64,000 bases of DNA from DASWUZ01 sp036401375. Lineage in GTDB: Bacteria; Acidobacteriota; Terriglobia; Terriglobales; Acidobacteriaceae. The notes under the pieces were generated by a model. The model searched no databases, had not been told where the DNA came from, and saw only the letters and a program-made list of their open reading frames with translations. The translations under genes were made by a program, and so were the position numbers. The stretch covers positions 1 through 64,000 of the forward strand of contig DASWVB010000019.1 of NCBI GenBank assembly GCA_036401375.1, in the 5' to 3' direction. Each line of letters begins with the position of its first letter. The stretch's first letter is position 1. Below are positions 25,810 through 34,552 of the stretch, one piece after another.

Positions 25810-26718
25810 ATGACAGCGAGCAATCACCGCACCTTCCGGCGTGTAGTATTGGCGGCTCTGGTATGCCTCGGCATGCAAACGGTGCTCGCCGGTGAGCACT
25901 CCGCGGCTCAGGCCGCTCCTGAGACGGGCCTGACGATCGTACCGGCTACATCGCCCGAGTTTGAGACGCTGCTCGACCGCTACTATCCCGGACTCTCAGC
26001 GATGCAGGGCTTCAGCACAGCAAAACCTTACATGGCGATCCTCGAAAACACCTCAGGAGTTCCGGTGAGGGCCTTCAGCCTCCGGTTTGATTGCATCGCC
26101 AGGCCGAGACTGCCGAGCGAGCCTGAATACGTCAAATTCGTCTTCGATCCACTCTCCGAATACCCCGGAGTCGATCGAAACGGGAAGGTCTTCGCACCCA
26201 AAGAGGTGCGGCTGCTCGCGCCCGGGTTCCTGATGGAGTCTCCAGCCGCGTACCTCCAGTTCCCCTCTCGCTTCACGTGGGCGCTGCCCAGGATTGCGCG
26301 CTACCAGTTGAATAGCGCGGAGGGTGAGACCACGCCGTACACCAGCATCTCGGTCGATGCAGTGATCCTCAGTACTCACCACATGCGTGGACCCAACCAG
26401 AGCAAGCTCTTCCAGAAGTATCAGGCAATACAGGATGCGCGGCGCTCCGAGTGGAAGAAGACTCAGAGCATCCTCGCCAGCGAGGGTGACCCAGACGAGG
26501 TAGCGAAGCAGTTGAAGGCTGATGAAGCCATGGGGCTCTCGAGCCGGCAGAGCCCGACCCAGGATCCTGCCACATTCTATAAGCAGCAGTATCTGCTCGC
26601 GCAGGGGTCTGAAGCCTCAAGGCTGAAACGGCTCGTCCAGAAGAGGGGTACCGGCTACGCACGGCATCACGTGAAGGTGCTCCTGCAGCAACCGGTGGAG
26701 CAGAACATCGTCGACTGA
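25810..26718 (+). CDS. Secreted protein of unknown function, paralogue of the preceding gene
   Basis: About 302 residues with a signal peptide (VVLAALVCLGMQTVLAG). The body repeats the preceding protein's core: FETLLDRYYPGLSAMQ followed about 15 residues later by ILENTSGVPVRAFSLRF. The C-terminal half is basic and helical. The ATG at 25810 has GGAGAG upstream. No known domain is recognised. Duplication next to the peptide gene suggests a function tied to that locus. Confidence 0.62.
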   Translation: MTASNHRTFRRVVLAALVCLGMQTVLAGEHSAAQAAPETGLTIVPATSPEFETLLDRYYPGLSAMQGFSTAKPYMAILENTSGVPVRAFSLRFDCIARPRLPSEPEYVKFVFDPLSEYPGVDRNGKVFAPKEVRLLAPGFLMESPAAYLQFPSRFTWALPRIARYQLNSAEGETTPYTSISVDAVILSTHHMRGPNQSKLFQKYQAIQDARRSEWKKTQSILASEGDPDEVAKQLKADEAMGLSSRQSPTQDPATFYKQQYLLAQGSEASRLKRLVQKRGTGYARHHVKVLLQQPVEQNIVD

Positions 26719-26760
26719 TGATCAAAGGTGAATAGTTGCTGATGCGACAGGAGCGGCTCC

Positions 26761-27993
26761 ATGTTGACTTTGAGGTCCAATGCCAAGATGTGTTTCCCCG
26801 CGAGCTGCGGCAGCCGTAGTCAGCCTGGGAACGGATCCAAAAATAGGGGCTTTCTCAAGTTCGTGCTGGTTGCAAGCGGAGTGCTTGCTTCCCTGGCGCC
26901 TCAGCTCCACGGCCAGAGCCTCGCCGTCTACAATAGCGCGCAGCCACTGTCCGATGGCGATACTGTCTACATCGAGAGCACGTTTGGCTCGGGATCGACC
27001 GACCCGACCACGTTCTATACGCCGTCCATGCCTGCGCTCGGTGTTGCCTACGACCAGAAGGGTGGCCCCTGCGGCCAGATCGACTACACCATCAACATTT
27101 CCTACGATGGCTACCACTTTCATGAATCGAACTTCAACCCGCAGACCCACAAGCTGGAACTCTTCCCCACGTCCACCGATTTTGACGAGACCGAGATGCC
27201 CACCATCAGCGGAACGGTCAATTGCGACCAGCAGATCCATCCCGTACAGTGGAACGATAGCCTGCAATTCCACTACGGAGGCGATCTCGTCATTCAGTGG
27301 CATCTGGACGCCGATGCCAGTGTGAACGGCACCTTCGGCCTCACCCTCTACGGTACCAACCCCTCAAACCAGGACTTTGACGACGGTATGAGCTACCTCG
27401 CCAGCCAGTCTGTTCCTGACCTCCCCATTAACTGGCTTGAACGGCTCTTTTCGCTGGAATCAGCAGCCAACGGCTGGAGCAAACATCTTCCAGCAGGCCA
27501 GTACCATCAGTTCAATGCGGTCGACACAGGCGCGAACGTGAACAGCGGCAACCCGAACGATACCTGCGGCTGCCCCGAGGGAGTAGGCGTCGGACAGATA
27601 GACGAACACACCAGGAACAACTCCAATGGACACCTCGTTCCCGCGCAGATCGGCCCCGACATGTTCTGGGACTGGTTTGCCAACGTCGGGGAGGGTCTCT
27701 CCAATCACCTTGCGCCCTTCGAGAATTCGGGTATATCGCATTGGAACACCGATACGAACCTGGCTGCTGCCAATGGCCTTCCAAATGTTCCGCCTCAAAA
27801 TGTTACCAACCTGCCCAGCGGGTGTGCGCTCTACGATACCAATCACGCGCAGTGGGCCTATGAGATGGACGGCTACAACTCGGGGCACAACGCCCGGTTC
27901 ACCAAGGTCTCGCGCAACAGCACCACGGGGGTCTGGAGTTGGTCGGTAGCGCATACGTACTTCCGGGATCTATGCAATCGCACCGCCTACTGA
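26761..27993 (+). CDS. Secreted protein, possibly lysozyme-like
   Basis: 410 residues with an N-terminal membrane or signal segment (FVLVASGVLASLAPQLHG). A region of beta-strand-rich residues with Asp and Tyr is followed by FSLESAANGWSKHL and, 40-odd residues later, CGCPEGVGVGQIDEHTR. A Glu in ES...W and a GVGVGQ motif resemble soluble transglycosylases, but the match is short and may be chance. AGGAGCGG lies 4 bases before the ATG. It overlaps the next gene by 22 bases, so they are one operon. The role in the peptide locus is unknown. Confidence 0.5.
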   Translation: MLTLRSNAKMCFPASCGSRSQPGNGSKNRGFLKFVLVASGVLASLAPQLHGQSLAVYNSAQPLSDGDTVYIESTFGSGSTDPTTFYTPSMPALGVAYDQKGGPCGQIDYTINISYDGYHFHESNFNPQTHKLELFPTSTDFDETEMPTISGTVNCDQQIHPVQWNDSLQFHYGGDLVIQWHLDADASVNGTFGLTLYGTNPSNQDFDDGMSYLASQSVPDLPINWLERLFSLESAANGWSKHLPAGQYHQFNAVDTGANVNSGNPNDTCGCPEGVGVGQIDEHTRNNSNGHLVPAQIGPDMFWDWFANVGEGLSNHLAPFENSGISHWNTDTNLAAANGLPNVPPQNVTNLPSGCALYDTNHAQWAYEMDGYNSGHNARFTKVSRNSTTGVWSWSVAHTYFRDLCNRTAY

Positions 27994-28835
27994 TTCGCCG
28001 TATTCCCGTAAACCAGACCACTGCCTCGCGCTATCGGTTACTGCTGGCCGTAGCATTATCGATCATTGCTTCATCCGTAGTCCTTGCAGGTCCTGCGGAC
28101 GGCCAGTCCTCAGGTGCGTTGTACCTTGTCGCGGCAACGCCGGATGCATCCGTTCCCGGCTACCCGGCGAGACTGTACCAGGTTGCCGCCGGTAAGCTCT
28201 CCATCATCCGCACTATACTGCCGGCTGCACCCGGCACTGCTGCTGTTATCAACGGTCCGCGCGCAATCTACATCATCCCTGAGTCTGTAACAGCATCGGC
28301 CATCGGCATCGTCGACAAGATCGAGCCGGGCCGCGCGCACACTCTATCGGTGAGCCGGCAGCAGGGTAACCCGGTACTTGTCATGGGGACGGATGCGGTC
28401 TCGGCGTCTGACGACATCCTGGTTTTCCCGGTCATCACGGCAAAGCCGCAGCCCACCCTCTCTGATCTGCATTACCTGTTACTGCACACCTCGAGAGACG
28501 AAGCATCTTCGACCGCTGCGACGGCTGCGGAGGCTTACACGGGGGCATTCACAAGCATGGGACCGGCCGGTCCCTACGACTGGTTTCTTCCTCTCACGGC
28601 ACGGAACGGTCCCCAGTTCCTGCTGCAGTTCATGAAGCAGGATGTTCTCGCCCTGGCGCCATCCGCGCCAGACCTTGCTCCAGCATCCCAGGCGCATCGA
28701 TTCGCGCTTGGAGCCAATGAGGAATACCTCATCGCGAGTCCGGAATATACGGGCAGTGACGCAACCAGGATCATGGCGGTTCGGGAGTCGAAGTTCGATG
28801 TATTCGATCGCACTGCGAAAAAGTGGCGGTCATAA
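27972..28835 (+). CDS. Secreted protein, N-terminal part of a frameshifted gene
   Basis: About 287 residues with a signal peptide (YRLLLAVALSIIASSVVLAG) and a body of short repeated strands (for example LYLVAATPDA, LYQVAAGKLSII, AIYIIPESVT) that looks like a beta-propeller. It overlaps the previous gene. The reading ends in TCATAA at 28835, but the next frame continues immediately with a matching second half (28823 on), so the protein has been cut by a one-base frameshift. I cannot exclude a sequencing error. Confidence 0.55.
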   Translation: MQSHRLLIRRIPVNQTTASRYRLLLAVALSIIASSVVLAGPADGQSSGALYLVAATPDASVPGYPARLYQVAAGKLSIIRTILPAAPGTAAVINGPRAIYIIPESVTASAIGIVDKIEPGRAHTLSVSRQQGNPVLVMGTDAVSASDDILVFPVITAKPQPTLSDLHYLLLHTSRDEASSTAATAAEAYTGAFTSMGPAGPYDWFLPLTARNGPQFLLQFMKQDVLALAPSAPDLAPASQAHRFALGANEEYLIASPEYTGSDATRIMAVRESKFDVFDRTAKKWRS

Positions 28836-29374
28836 CCGTCGAGGGGAACTCCTCCAAGCCCAAGCTCCTTGGACGATGGATCAGCTGGTCCGTGATTCAG
28901 TCGGGCGGTGACGCTCTGAGCCCCGGTCGTGGCAATGAACGACTGGCCGACACGAAGGATCTTCCAGACGTAGCGGCTGCATACCAGGCTGCGGACGGCG
29001 CTCCCGGTGATCCCGATTACTTGCATCAGCCCGGCAAGTTGATCCTGGAAGACCCGCGGGATGACTGGCACTTTGACATCGTTACCGGGCAGGAGGACAG
29101 CGAGGTGCTCTATGCCGACGCGGCAACGATGCTCTACAGGATCAACGATGCAATCTACCAGGTGGACCTGCAGGGCGGCACGCCGGGGGGCCTGCCAAGA
29201 TTAATCGTCAAGGACGTCGATGTGCCCGAGGTTCATTGGGCTTCTTCGCGCCTGCCCGGTGAGTCGCGCTGCGCAAGCAGCCTGGCCTCCACATGTCCGA
29301 TCAGCGCAATAGCGCTCTCCAGATGCGCCTCCGTATCGGAAACCGTCTTCACATGCTGCAGCCAGAGTTCATGA
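28823..29374 (+). CDS. C-terminal part of the frameshifted gene
   Basis: The frame opens inside the end of the previous reading (MAVITVEGNS...) and continues the same kind of protein: ISWSVIQSGGDALSPG, then VLYADAATMLYRINDAIYQVDL and ending near VPEVHWAS. The natural C-terminus is probably near 29240-29262, because the frame then runs antisense through the end of the nucleotidyltransferase gene until 29374. One added base would give VHWGFFAPAR and a stop at 29262. It is part of the same secreted protein as the preceding feature. Confidence 0.5.
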   Translation: MAVITVEGNSSKPKLLGRWISWSVIQSGGDALSPGRGNERLADTKDLPDVAAAYQAADGAPGDPDYLHQPGKLILEDPRDDWHFDIVTGQEDSEVLYADAATMLYRINDAIYQVDLQGGTPGGLPRLIVKDVDVPEVHWASSRLPGESRCASSLASTCPISAIALSRCASVSETVFTCCSQSS

Positions 29375-30090
29375 AGCCTGGCATGGCCGGGCAGCTGCTC
29401 GCGTACCACCTTGTAAAATGCCTGGGTCCATTCACGCTCGGCGCGGAAGTAAGCGAAGATTGCCTTCGCTACGATCTCCTCAATCCTAGATATGTTTAGC
29501 AGATTTTCTTCGGGGGATCGCTGCGACCTCTGGATGCGACTGGCAACCACGCGCAACATCTTCTTGAGAGCCCGAGCCACTTCGGCGGCCTCCTGCGCTT
29601 CCAGGGCGCGCGGACCCTCCGCGTACTCCTGCTTTGCCCGCCGGCGCATCCGCTCGGCCATGCCATCCGGATCCCAAAGAATGGACGACACAGCAAAGTT
29701 GTTCAAAGTGAAGTTGTCGTTGTTGATGCTGCGGTGTTGCATCTTCCGTTGGAACTGAACCGGGCTCCCAAATATAACGTCGAGAGTCATCTCGTCCGCG
29801 ACGATTACCCTGGATGGCTGGTGAAAGCGCGTAATCGCAAGGATGTCGTAATCGCTGTCGACGTCCGCCGCGCCCGAGACTCGAGACCCAAACAGCAGCA
29901 GGGCGAGCAGGCTGTTACCCGCATCCAGGTGCTCTCTCACAGCTCGTGCGATGCGGTCCGATCTGCTCTTGTCCAACTCTGTCCTCAGCCGAACGCCGCT
30001 TTGAACGCTCTCAGGTTCGGCTTCGCTATCCCATCTCAGAAAACTTGCCCCGTCAGCGGGCGCAGGTTCGTTTGCAGTGCTACTATCCAC
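29233..30090 (-). CDS. Nucleotidyltransferase-domain protein with C-terminal helical (HEPN-like) region
   Basis: 285 residues. LLFGSRVSGAADVDSDYDILA carries the GSx..DxD triad of the minimal nucleotidyltransferase fold, placed after an N-terminal helix. The C-terminal half is helical and resembles a HEPN domain (VARALKKMLRVVASRIQ..., ISRIEEIVAKAIFAYFRAEREW). Such MNT plus HEPN proteins are seen in antibiotic nucleotidyltransferases and toxin-antitoxin systems. It is the only minus-strand gene among the plus-strand peptide genes and overlaps the tail of the frameshifted gene. The start codon GTG at 30090 lacks a clear ribosome-binding site, so the start is uncertain. Confidence 0.7.
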   Translation of the reverse strand: MDSSTANEPAPADGASFLRWDSEAEPESVQSGVRLRTELDKSRSDRIARAVREHLDAGNSLLALLLFGSRVSGAADVDSDYDILAITRFHQPSRVIVADEMTLDVIFGSPVQFQRKMQHRSINNDNFTLNNFAVSSILWDPDGMAERMRRRAKQEYAEGPRALEAQEAAEVARALKKMLRVVASRIQRSQRSPEENLLNISRIEEIVAKAIFAYFRAEREWTQAFYKVVREQLPGHARLHELWLQHVKTVSDTEAHLESAIALIGHVEARLLAQRDSPGRREEAQ

Positions 30091-30116
30091 TTTATTCAGA
30101 GTAGCGGCCCATCTGA

Positions 30117-31424
30117 ATGACTTTAGAACCGAAGTTTATGCCCCGGCCACTCGACGTGCTACTTCAATCAAGCTGCGGTCTTTCTCGGAGTCTGCACCAA
30201 CTCTGGATGCCGGCGGACGAGCCGCAGATTGTAGCGATCTCTGGCAGCTTTGTTGTACATCCTGCCGGTGAGCAAACCGGCGTCCGCAAGCCAATCTCCA
30301 TGGCCTGCTGCGGCACAGGCAGCAGCCCTCAAGCTGCGGAGACACCAGCCCTGGGGGAAATGCTGGAGCGCTACAGTGCTGCCTGCCTTCCCCTAGGGCC
30401 GGCTATCGAGGCCTCCGCCGAGGAGCTCGGCGCAGCGGCTATAGATCTGGAAAGCCTGCCCCGGTGCAGCGCCACAGAGCTGCGGCACCCGAAATGCCCT
30501 CTCGTGCTGCCAAGCCCTACAGCCCGGATGCGGTGGACGCGTGGCCTCAATCTTCATTCCGGCACGAACGTCTGTTTACCCCTGGTGATGACTCATACCC
30601 ACCTGCATACCCGGCCTGCTGAGCGATTCTGGCTGCAATGCACCAGCGGATGCGCGGCTCACGTCACCTTAGAAGGAGCGCTCGCCTCCGCCATCCGCGA
30701 GTTGATCGAAAGAGATGCCCTCTCCATCATTTGGCTGCAGAAGATGGCGTTACCGCATATCGAAGTCGACGTGCTTTCCAAGGCACTTGAACCCTATTGG
30801 CAGCAGTATCAGCGATCGTCGGACCGTCTCGAATACCGCTTCTATGACGCTACAACTGACCTGGACGTACCGGTCGTTTATGCGATCAGACTATCGTCCA
30901 TCGATAAGGACGTGAGCACCCTGGTCGCGTGCGCAGCAGCAGCCACCATGGAGGAGGCATTGATCAAAGCGATGCGCGACCTGACAGTTAGCCGCTACGG
31001 CTTTCGCGTTCGTCGCGAATATCCTCCGTCATGGCATGACTTTCATGCTGTGCATCATGGCGCGGCGTTCATGGCCGCGGCCGAGCGCAGAGGCGCCTTC
31101 GACTTCCTTTTGAACACGCCAAAAAGGGTAGCCCTGAGCAGCTTCGATTCTAGGGCTCAGGAACATATAAGAGAGCTCCCGCCGCTTCTTGATCGGCTGC
31201 GGAAGGCAGGCATGCACGCCTACGCCGCCGACCTGACTACCGCAGAGGCTCAAAGCCATGGCATGCGGGTGGTGCGCGTAGTCATCCCCGATCTTCAACC
31301 CATCTCCTTCAGCTACGCTGCACGGTTTCTGGGGAATCCGCGCCTCTACGAACTGCCTCGAACGATGGGCCTGCCCTCCCATGCTGAAGAGGACTTGAAT
31401 CCCTGGCCGCAGCCCTTTTATTGA
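30117..31424 (+). CDS. YcaO-family cyclodehydratase (TOMM azoline synthetase)
   Basis: About 435 residues of the YcaO family (PF02624), which uses ATP to phosphorylate a peptide backbone amide and drives cyclisation of Cys/Ser/Thr to azolines. Visible ATP-binding acidic motifs are ALGEMLERYSAA (near residue 82), SAIRELIERDAL (about 200) and TMEEALIKAMRDL (about 280). The protein ends ...NPWPQPFY, containing the PxPxP tail (PWPQP) used by azole-forming YcaOs. The ATG at 30117 is used; one at 30138 is an alternative. It is the first of four same-strand genes with E1-like and SagB-type proteins. The likely substrate is the peptide at 24424. Confidence 0.88.
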   Translation: MTLEPKFMPRPLDVLLQSSCGLSRSLHQLWMPADEPQIVAISGSFVVHPAGEQTGVRKPISMACCGTGSSPQAAETPALGEMLERYSAACLPLGPAIEASAEELGAAAIDLESLPRCSATELRHPKCPLVLPSPTARMRWTRGLNLHSGTNVCLPLVMTHTHLHTRPAERFWLQCTSGCAAHVTLEGALASAIRELIERDALSIIWLQKMALPHIEVDVLSKALEPYWQQYQRSSDRLEYRFYDATTDLDVPVVYAIRLSSIDKDVSTLVACAAAATMEEALIKAMRDLTVSRYGFRVRREYPPSWHDFHAVHHGAAFMAAAERRGAFDFLLNTPKRVALSSFDSRAQEHIRELPPLLDRLRKAGMHAYAADLTTAEAQSHGMRVVRVVIPDLQPISFSYAARFLGNPRLYELPRTMGLPSHAEEDLNPWPQPFY

Positions 31425-31465
31425 CATCAGGCGACAGCAGGGAGATAACGGGGACTGAGACTGAG

Positions 31466-32122
31466 ATGGACGACCGAGCCCTAAGCAGATTTGCAATCAT
31501 TGCTGTCGGAGGATTTGGCGAGGCGGTGGCTAAAGACTTCCTTGCCAGGAACTCAGGGGCGGTCCAGATCGCAGCAACGGACCTCGCGCTCGGCAGTCTG
31601 CCTCTCAACGTTCAGGCGCTGGCGCTCGCCGCAGGCAATCCGTCGATCGCGGTGGCGGACACCCTCGACAACATTGCCCGGACACTCCGTGTCTCCCTCC
31701 TCGCGCTAACCGCCGACGCCCACGGGGTGGTCATAGCGCACTATAACTGGGAAGAGCCAGGCGCATGCCCTGTGTGTCACGCCTATCGAACACTCGCGAA
31801 CTCGCATGCTCCTGAAGGCGAGGCTTTACTACGCCAATACTTTGCCGAGCATCCAGACGACTGCCCGGCAGGTTTCCTTCAACCCTTCGTTTTAATGGGT
31901 TCAGAATGGCTTACACAGGGTTGCATACAATCCGCATACGGAGTGAACCGGGGGATGACTCGACGTTGCAGCTTTGAAGCCGCAGAGATCAATGAAGAGG
32001 CTATCCTGCCGGTAAATCACTGTCCGCGCTGCAGCGCTCCTGAGCCTCACCCTGACAGGATGCGCCAGGAGCTCGCCTACCTCTGGCAGTCGTCGCCCGA
32101 TGTCGAGCGGGAGAGTCATTGA
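31466..32122 (+). CDS. E1-like partner protein with zinc-cysteine motifs
   Basis: About 218 residues. The start FAIIAVGGFGEAVAKDFLA resembles a ThiF/E1 Rossmann nucleotide fold, and two cysteine pairs (CPVCHAY and CPRC) are placed as in the zinc ribbon of TOMM C-proteins, which bind the leader peptide and pass it to YcaO. The E1 catalytic residues are not visible, as is usual for inactive E1-like partners. A TTG at 31421 (overlapping the YcaO stop, as TTGA) is an alternative start. The gene ends in a 4-base overlap with the next gene, so translation is coupled. Confidence 0.72.
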   Translation: MDDRALSRFAIIAVGGFGEAVAKDFLARNSGAVQIAATDLALGSLPLNVQALALAAGNPSIAVADTLDNIARTLRVSLLALTADAHGVVIAHYNWEEPGACPVCHAYRTLANSHAPEGEALLRQYFAEHPDDCPAGFLQPFVLMGSEWLTQGCIQSAYGVNRGMTRRCSFEAAEINEEAILPVNHCPRCSAPEPHPDRMRQELAYLWQSSPDVERESH

Positions 32123-34548
32123 GCCCTCTAAGACCCCGTTTTCTAATTGAGGAGATCGTCTTTGCGGCGGAGGATCGGCTCGTCTCCGCGGGCGTGGTAC
32201 GCGACTGGCTCTACCCCGACCACGTCACCCGCGAACTAGTGGAGGCTGTGTCGGCCCGCTGCGACGGGCAGCGCAGCGCGCGCCAGATAGCTGATGAGCT
32301 GCCAGGCGCAGAGCGGCAAAACGTGAACGCAGTGCTCTCCTACCTGCATCGTATGCACCTGCTTGAGGCGCAGACGTTAGAGCCGCCTAATGAGGCGAGC
32401 TCGCAAGCTCCCGCTGAAACGAAAGCCTTCCTCCGCCGCTTTGCCGTTCAGCGCCGCGCCGAATCAACTCTGGAAGGCCTGCTGGCACGCCTCTCTCGAA
32501 CGAGAGTTGTAGTCATGGGACACAGCTCCACTGCAATTGAGCAGCGCGCCATGATCGATGCGGTATCTGCCACAGGATTCAAATCAGTGACACTCGAGCC
32601 TTACTCCTCCGTCAGCATCCCGCAAATGATGACCGGGGCTGAGGACGTCGCAGTGGTTCTAGTAATGCGCGCCGGGGAGCAACCACACTATCATCCTGTT
32701 CCGGACTACGTCCGCGTCATGCCAGTCATGCTGCACGCGAGTACAGCAGTGACCGATGTCGGTCCGCTTGTCTCTTCTTCTGAATTCTGCATGGAGTGCT
32801 GGTGCTCCAGCGTTGAGACTCCGGCCGATGACTTGCAGCTGAACGGGGAGCGCAGTTCCTCCGCGTGGAGAGCTATCGCTGGCATTGTTGCAATCGACCT
32901 GCTTTGGAGCGTGCTTGGCCTCTCCGAACGCGCATCCCTGGGACGGGGCCGCCGCATTGATGAGAGGTCGGGTCGGTCAGAAGACCTCTTATCGCTCATC
33001 ACTGAACGCTGTGGAAGCTGCCGTACCGCTCCGCAGGACCCGAGCGATTTACCTGCGCCTGTGGCAGCTCTTGAAGCCTCCATCCGCCGCGTCGCACGCC
33101 TTGCTCTCGGCCATGTGGCGAGCGAAAGGTACATCCGAATTGTGCGCGGAGATCCTTATTCCGCAAAAAGTCTCAGCGAGTCAGTATCTGTCCGAATGCA
33201 GCACTCTAACGGGGTCGATGGAGGGCAGCACTCGCTGGCTGGCAAGATCGACATCAACCTGCTGTCGCGGTTGCTGAGAGGGTCGCTGGAACAAGAAAAC
33301 ACCGAGCCACCCCAGCAACTGCCCGCCACCCGGAGAAGGCACGCAACCGCGGGGAACCTCGGCTCGGTAGAACTCTTCATCGTAGCTCGACAGATTGATG
33401 GCCTCGAGCCGGGGTACTACTTATGGCAAGGCCATACCAGCACCCTAGCCAGGCTCGAAAAGCGTTCTGGGGCCTCCCCGGTCGAAGCCGCGATGCGACG
33501 CATTCTCTGCCAGCAGAGTGGCACTCTGCCCCTCTGCCTTATCATCTGGTACGGAGCCGTATGGCGCCTGCGCCGTAAGTATTCCACCCTTGCCTACCGT
33601 CTTTTGCAGTTTGATGCAGGAGTTGCCCAACTTCAGCTTGCGTTGGTGGCGCGCGCCCTCGGCTTGCGCACCAGGGCACGGTGCTCCTGGCCCGACGATC
33701 TCATCGAACGCGAACTTAACTTCCGTGTCATGGACGAACAGGTAACAGGCGTGACTGCAGTGTGGCCTGCGACTGATCAGTCCGGAGCCGAGATGTTGGC
33801 ACAGTCATGCGATTACTTCCAGCTGCCGAGCTCTGGCGTAACGTCAAGGCAAGCTTCAGTGATCTTCCGCGAAGACAACCTTCTCGCCGGCATTTACGAT
33901 GCTTGCCGCCGCTCCGAGTCCTCTCTGCAGTCCAACACCAACGGCCAGCTCGAGGCTTTCGTACCAGCTGCCTCCTCAGCTCAGCACGCCACTCTGGCGG
34001 AGTGGGACCACCTTATTCCTGTCCTCAAACGGCGGCGCTCGCATCGGCGGTTCGCGTCGAAAGCCGTCACTCGTGAAGACCTCATGACCATCCTCGGTTC
34101 CGGATCGGACCTTCCCTCTACCATCTTTCCTCGGCTGACGACCAACGCCGTTCGCCTCATGTTGCTGGTCCGACAAGCAGGCGACTTTGCTCCGGGTGCA
34201 TACGAGTACCACGCAGCCAGCGGTGTATTAGGACTCAGGAGCACCCCCAAGCGCGATCTGACAGCGGACGACCTCTATCTGCATCGCGAATTCGGCAGCG
34301 CGCCTGCTGCCATCTGGACGGTTGCCAAGCTCGCCCTCTCGTGCCAGGAGTACGGCCCCGAGGGGTATCGCGCCTGCCTCGTTCGCGCCGGAGCGATGAT
34401 CAACAGGGTCTGGCTTGAGGCCGTGGATAGGGGCCTAGTCGCCTGCCCGGTAGCGGGGCTGGTGACAACTCAAGCGGCGAAATTCTTCCAGCTGCACTGC
34501 GAGAGCGCGGTTCCCCTGCTTGCCCTTCCGCTCGGGTATCCGGCCTAG
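32119..34548 (+). CDS. RRE-E1-like protein fused to two SagB-type flavin dehydrogenase domains
   Basis: 809 residues. The first 85 residues (LRPRFLIEEIVFAAEDRL, then CDGQRSARQIADELPG, ending HRMHLLEAQ) resemble the winged-helix RiPP recognition element at the start of TOMM precursor-binding proteins. A Rossmann-like segment (TRVVVMGHSSTAIEQ) and VGPLVSSSEFCMECW follow, as in E1-like partners. Then come two nitroreductase-like (SagB/McbC) domains, about residues 330-560 and 590-809; the second has RRRSHRRFASKAVTRED. SagB enzymes use FMN to oxidise azolines to azoles. The start is TTG (TTGAGCCC) overlapping the previous stop. Fusing recognition and two dehydrogenase domains is an unusual arrangement. 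Confidence 0.78.
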   Translation: MSPLRPRFLIEEIVFAAEDRLVSAGVVRDWLYPDHVTRELVEAVSARCDGQRSARQIADELPGAERQNVNAVLSYLHRMHLLEAQTLEPPNEASSQAPAETKAFLRRFAVQRRAESTLEGLLARLSRTRVVVMGHSSTAIEQRAMIDAVSATGFKSVTLEPYSSVSIPQMMTGAEDVAVVLVMRAGEQPHYHPVPDYVRVMPVMLHASTAVTDVGPLVSSSEFCMECWCSSVETPADDLQLNGERSSSAWRAIAGIVAIDLLWSVLGLSERASLGRGRRIDERSGRSEDLLSLITERCGSCRTAPQDPSDLPAPVAALEASIRRVARLALGHVASERYIRIVRGDPYSAKSLSESVSVRMQHSNGVDGGQHSLAGKIDINLLSRLLRGSLEQENTEPPQQLPATRRRHATAGNLGSVELFIVARQIDGLEPGYYLWQGHTSTLARLEKRSGASPVEAAMRRILCQQSGTLPLCLIIWYGAVWRLRRKYSTLAYRLLQFDAGVAQLQLALVARALGLRTRARCSWPDDLIERELNFRVMDEQVTGVTAVWPATDQSGAEMLAQSCDYFQLPSSGVTSRQASVIFREDNLLAGIYDACRRSESSLQSNTNGQLEAFVPAASSAQHATLAEWDHLIPVLKRRRSHRRFASKAVTREDLMTILGSGSDLPSTIFPRLTTNAVRLMLLVRQAGDFAPGAYEYHAASGVLGLRSTPKRDLTADDLYLHREFGSAPAAIWTVAKLALSCQEYGPEGYRACLVRAGAMINRVWLEAVDRGLVACPVAGLVTTQAAKFFQLHCESAVPLLALPLGYPA

Positions 34549-34552
34549 ACCC

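Noticed and set aside
26761..27993. Firm lysozyme assignment of the secreted protein
   Set aside because: Only short motif resemblance (ES...W and GVGVGQ); kept as a weak note.
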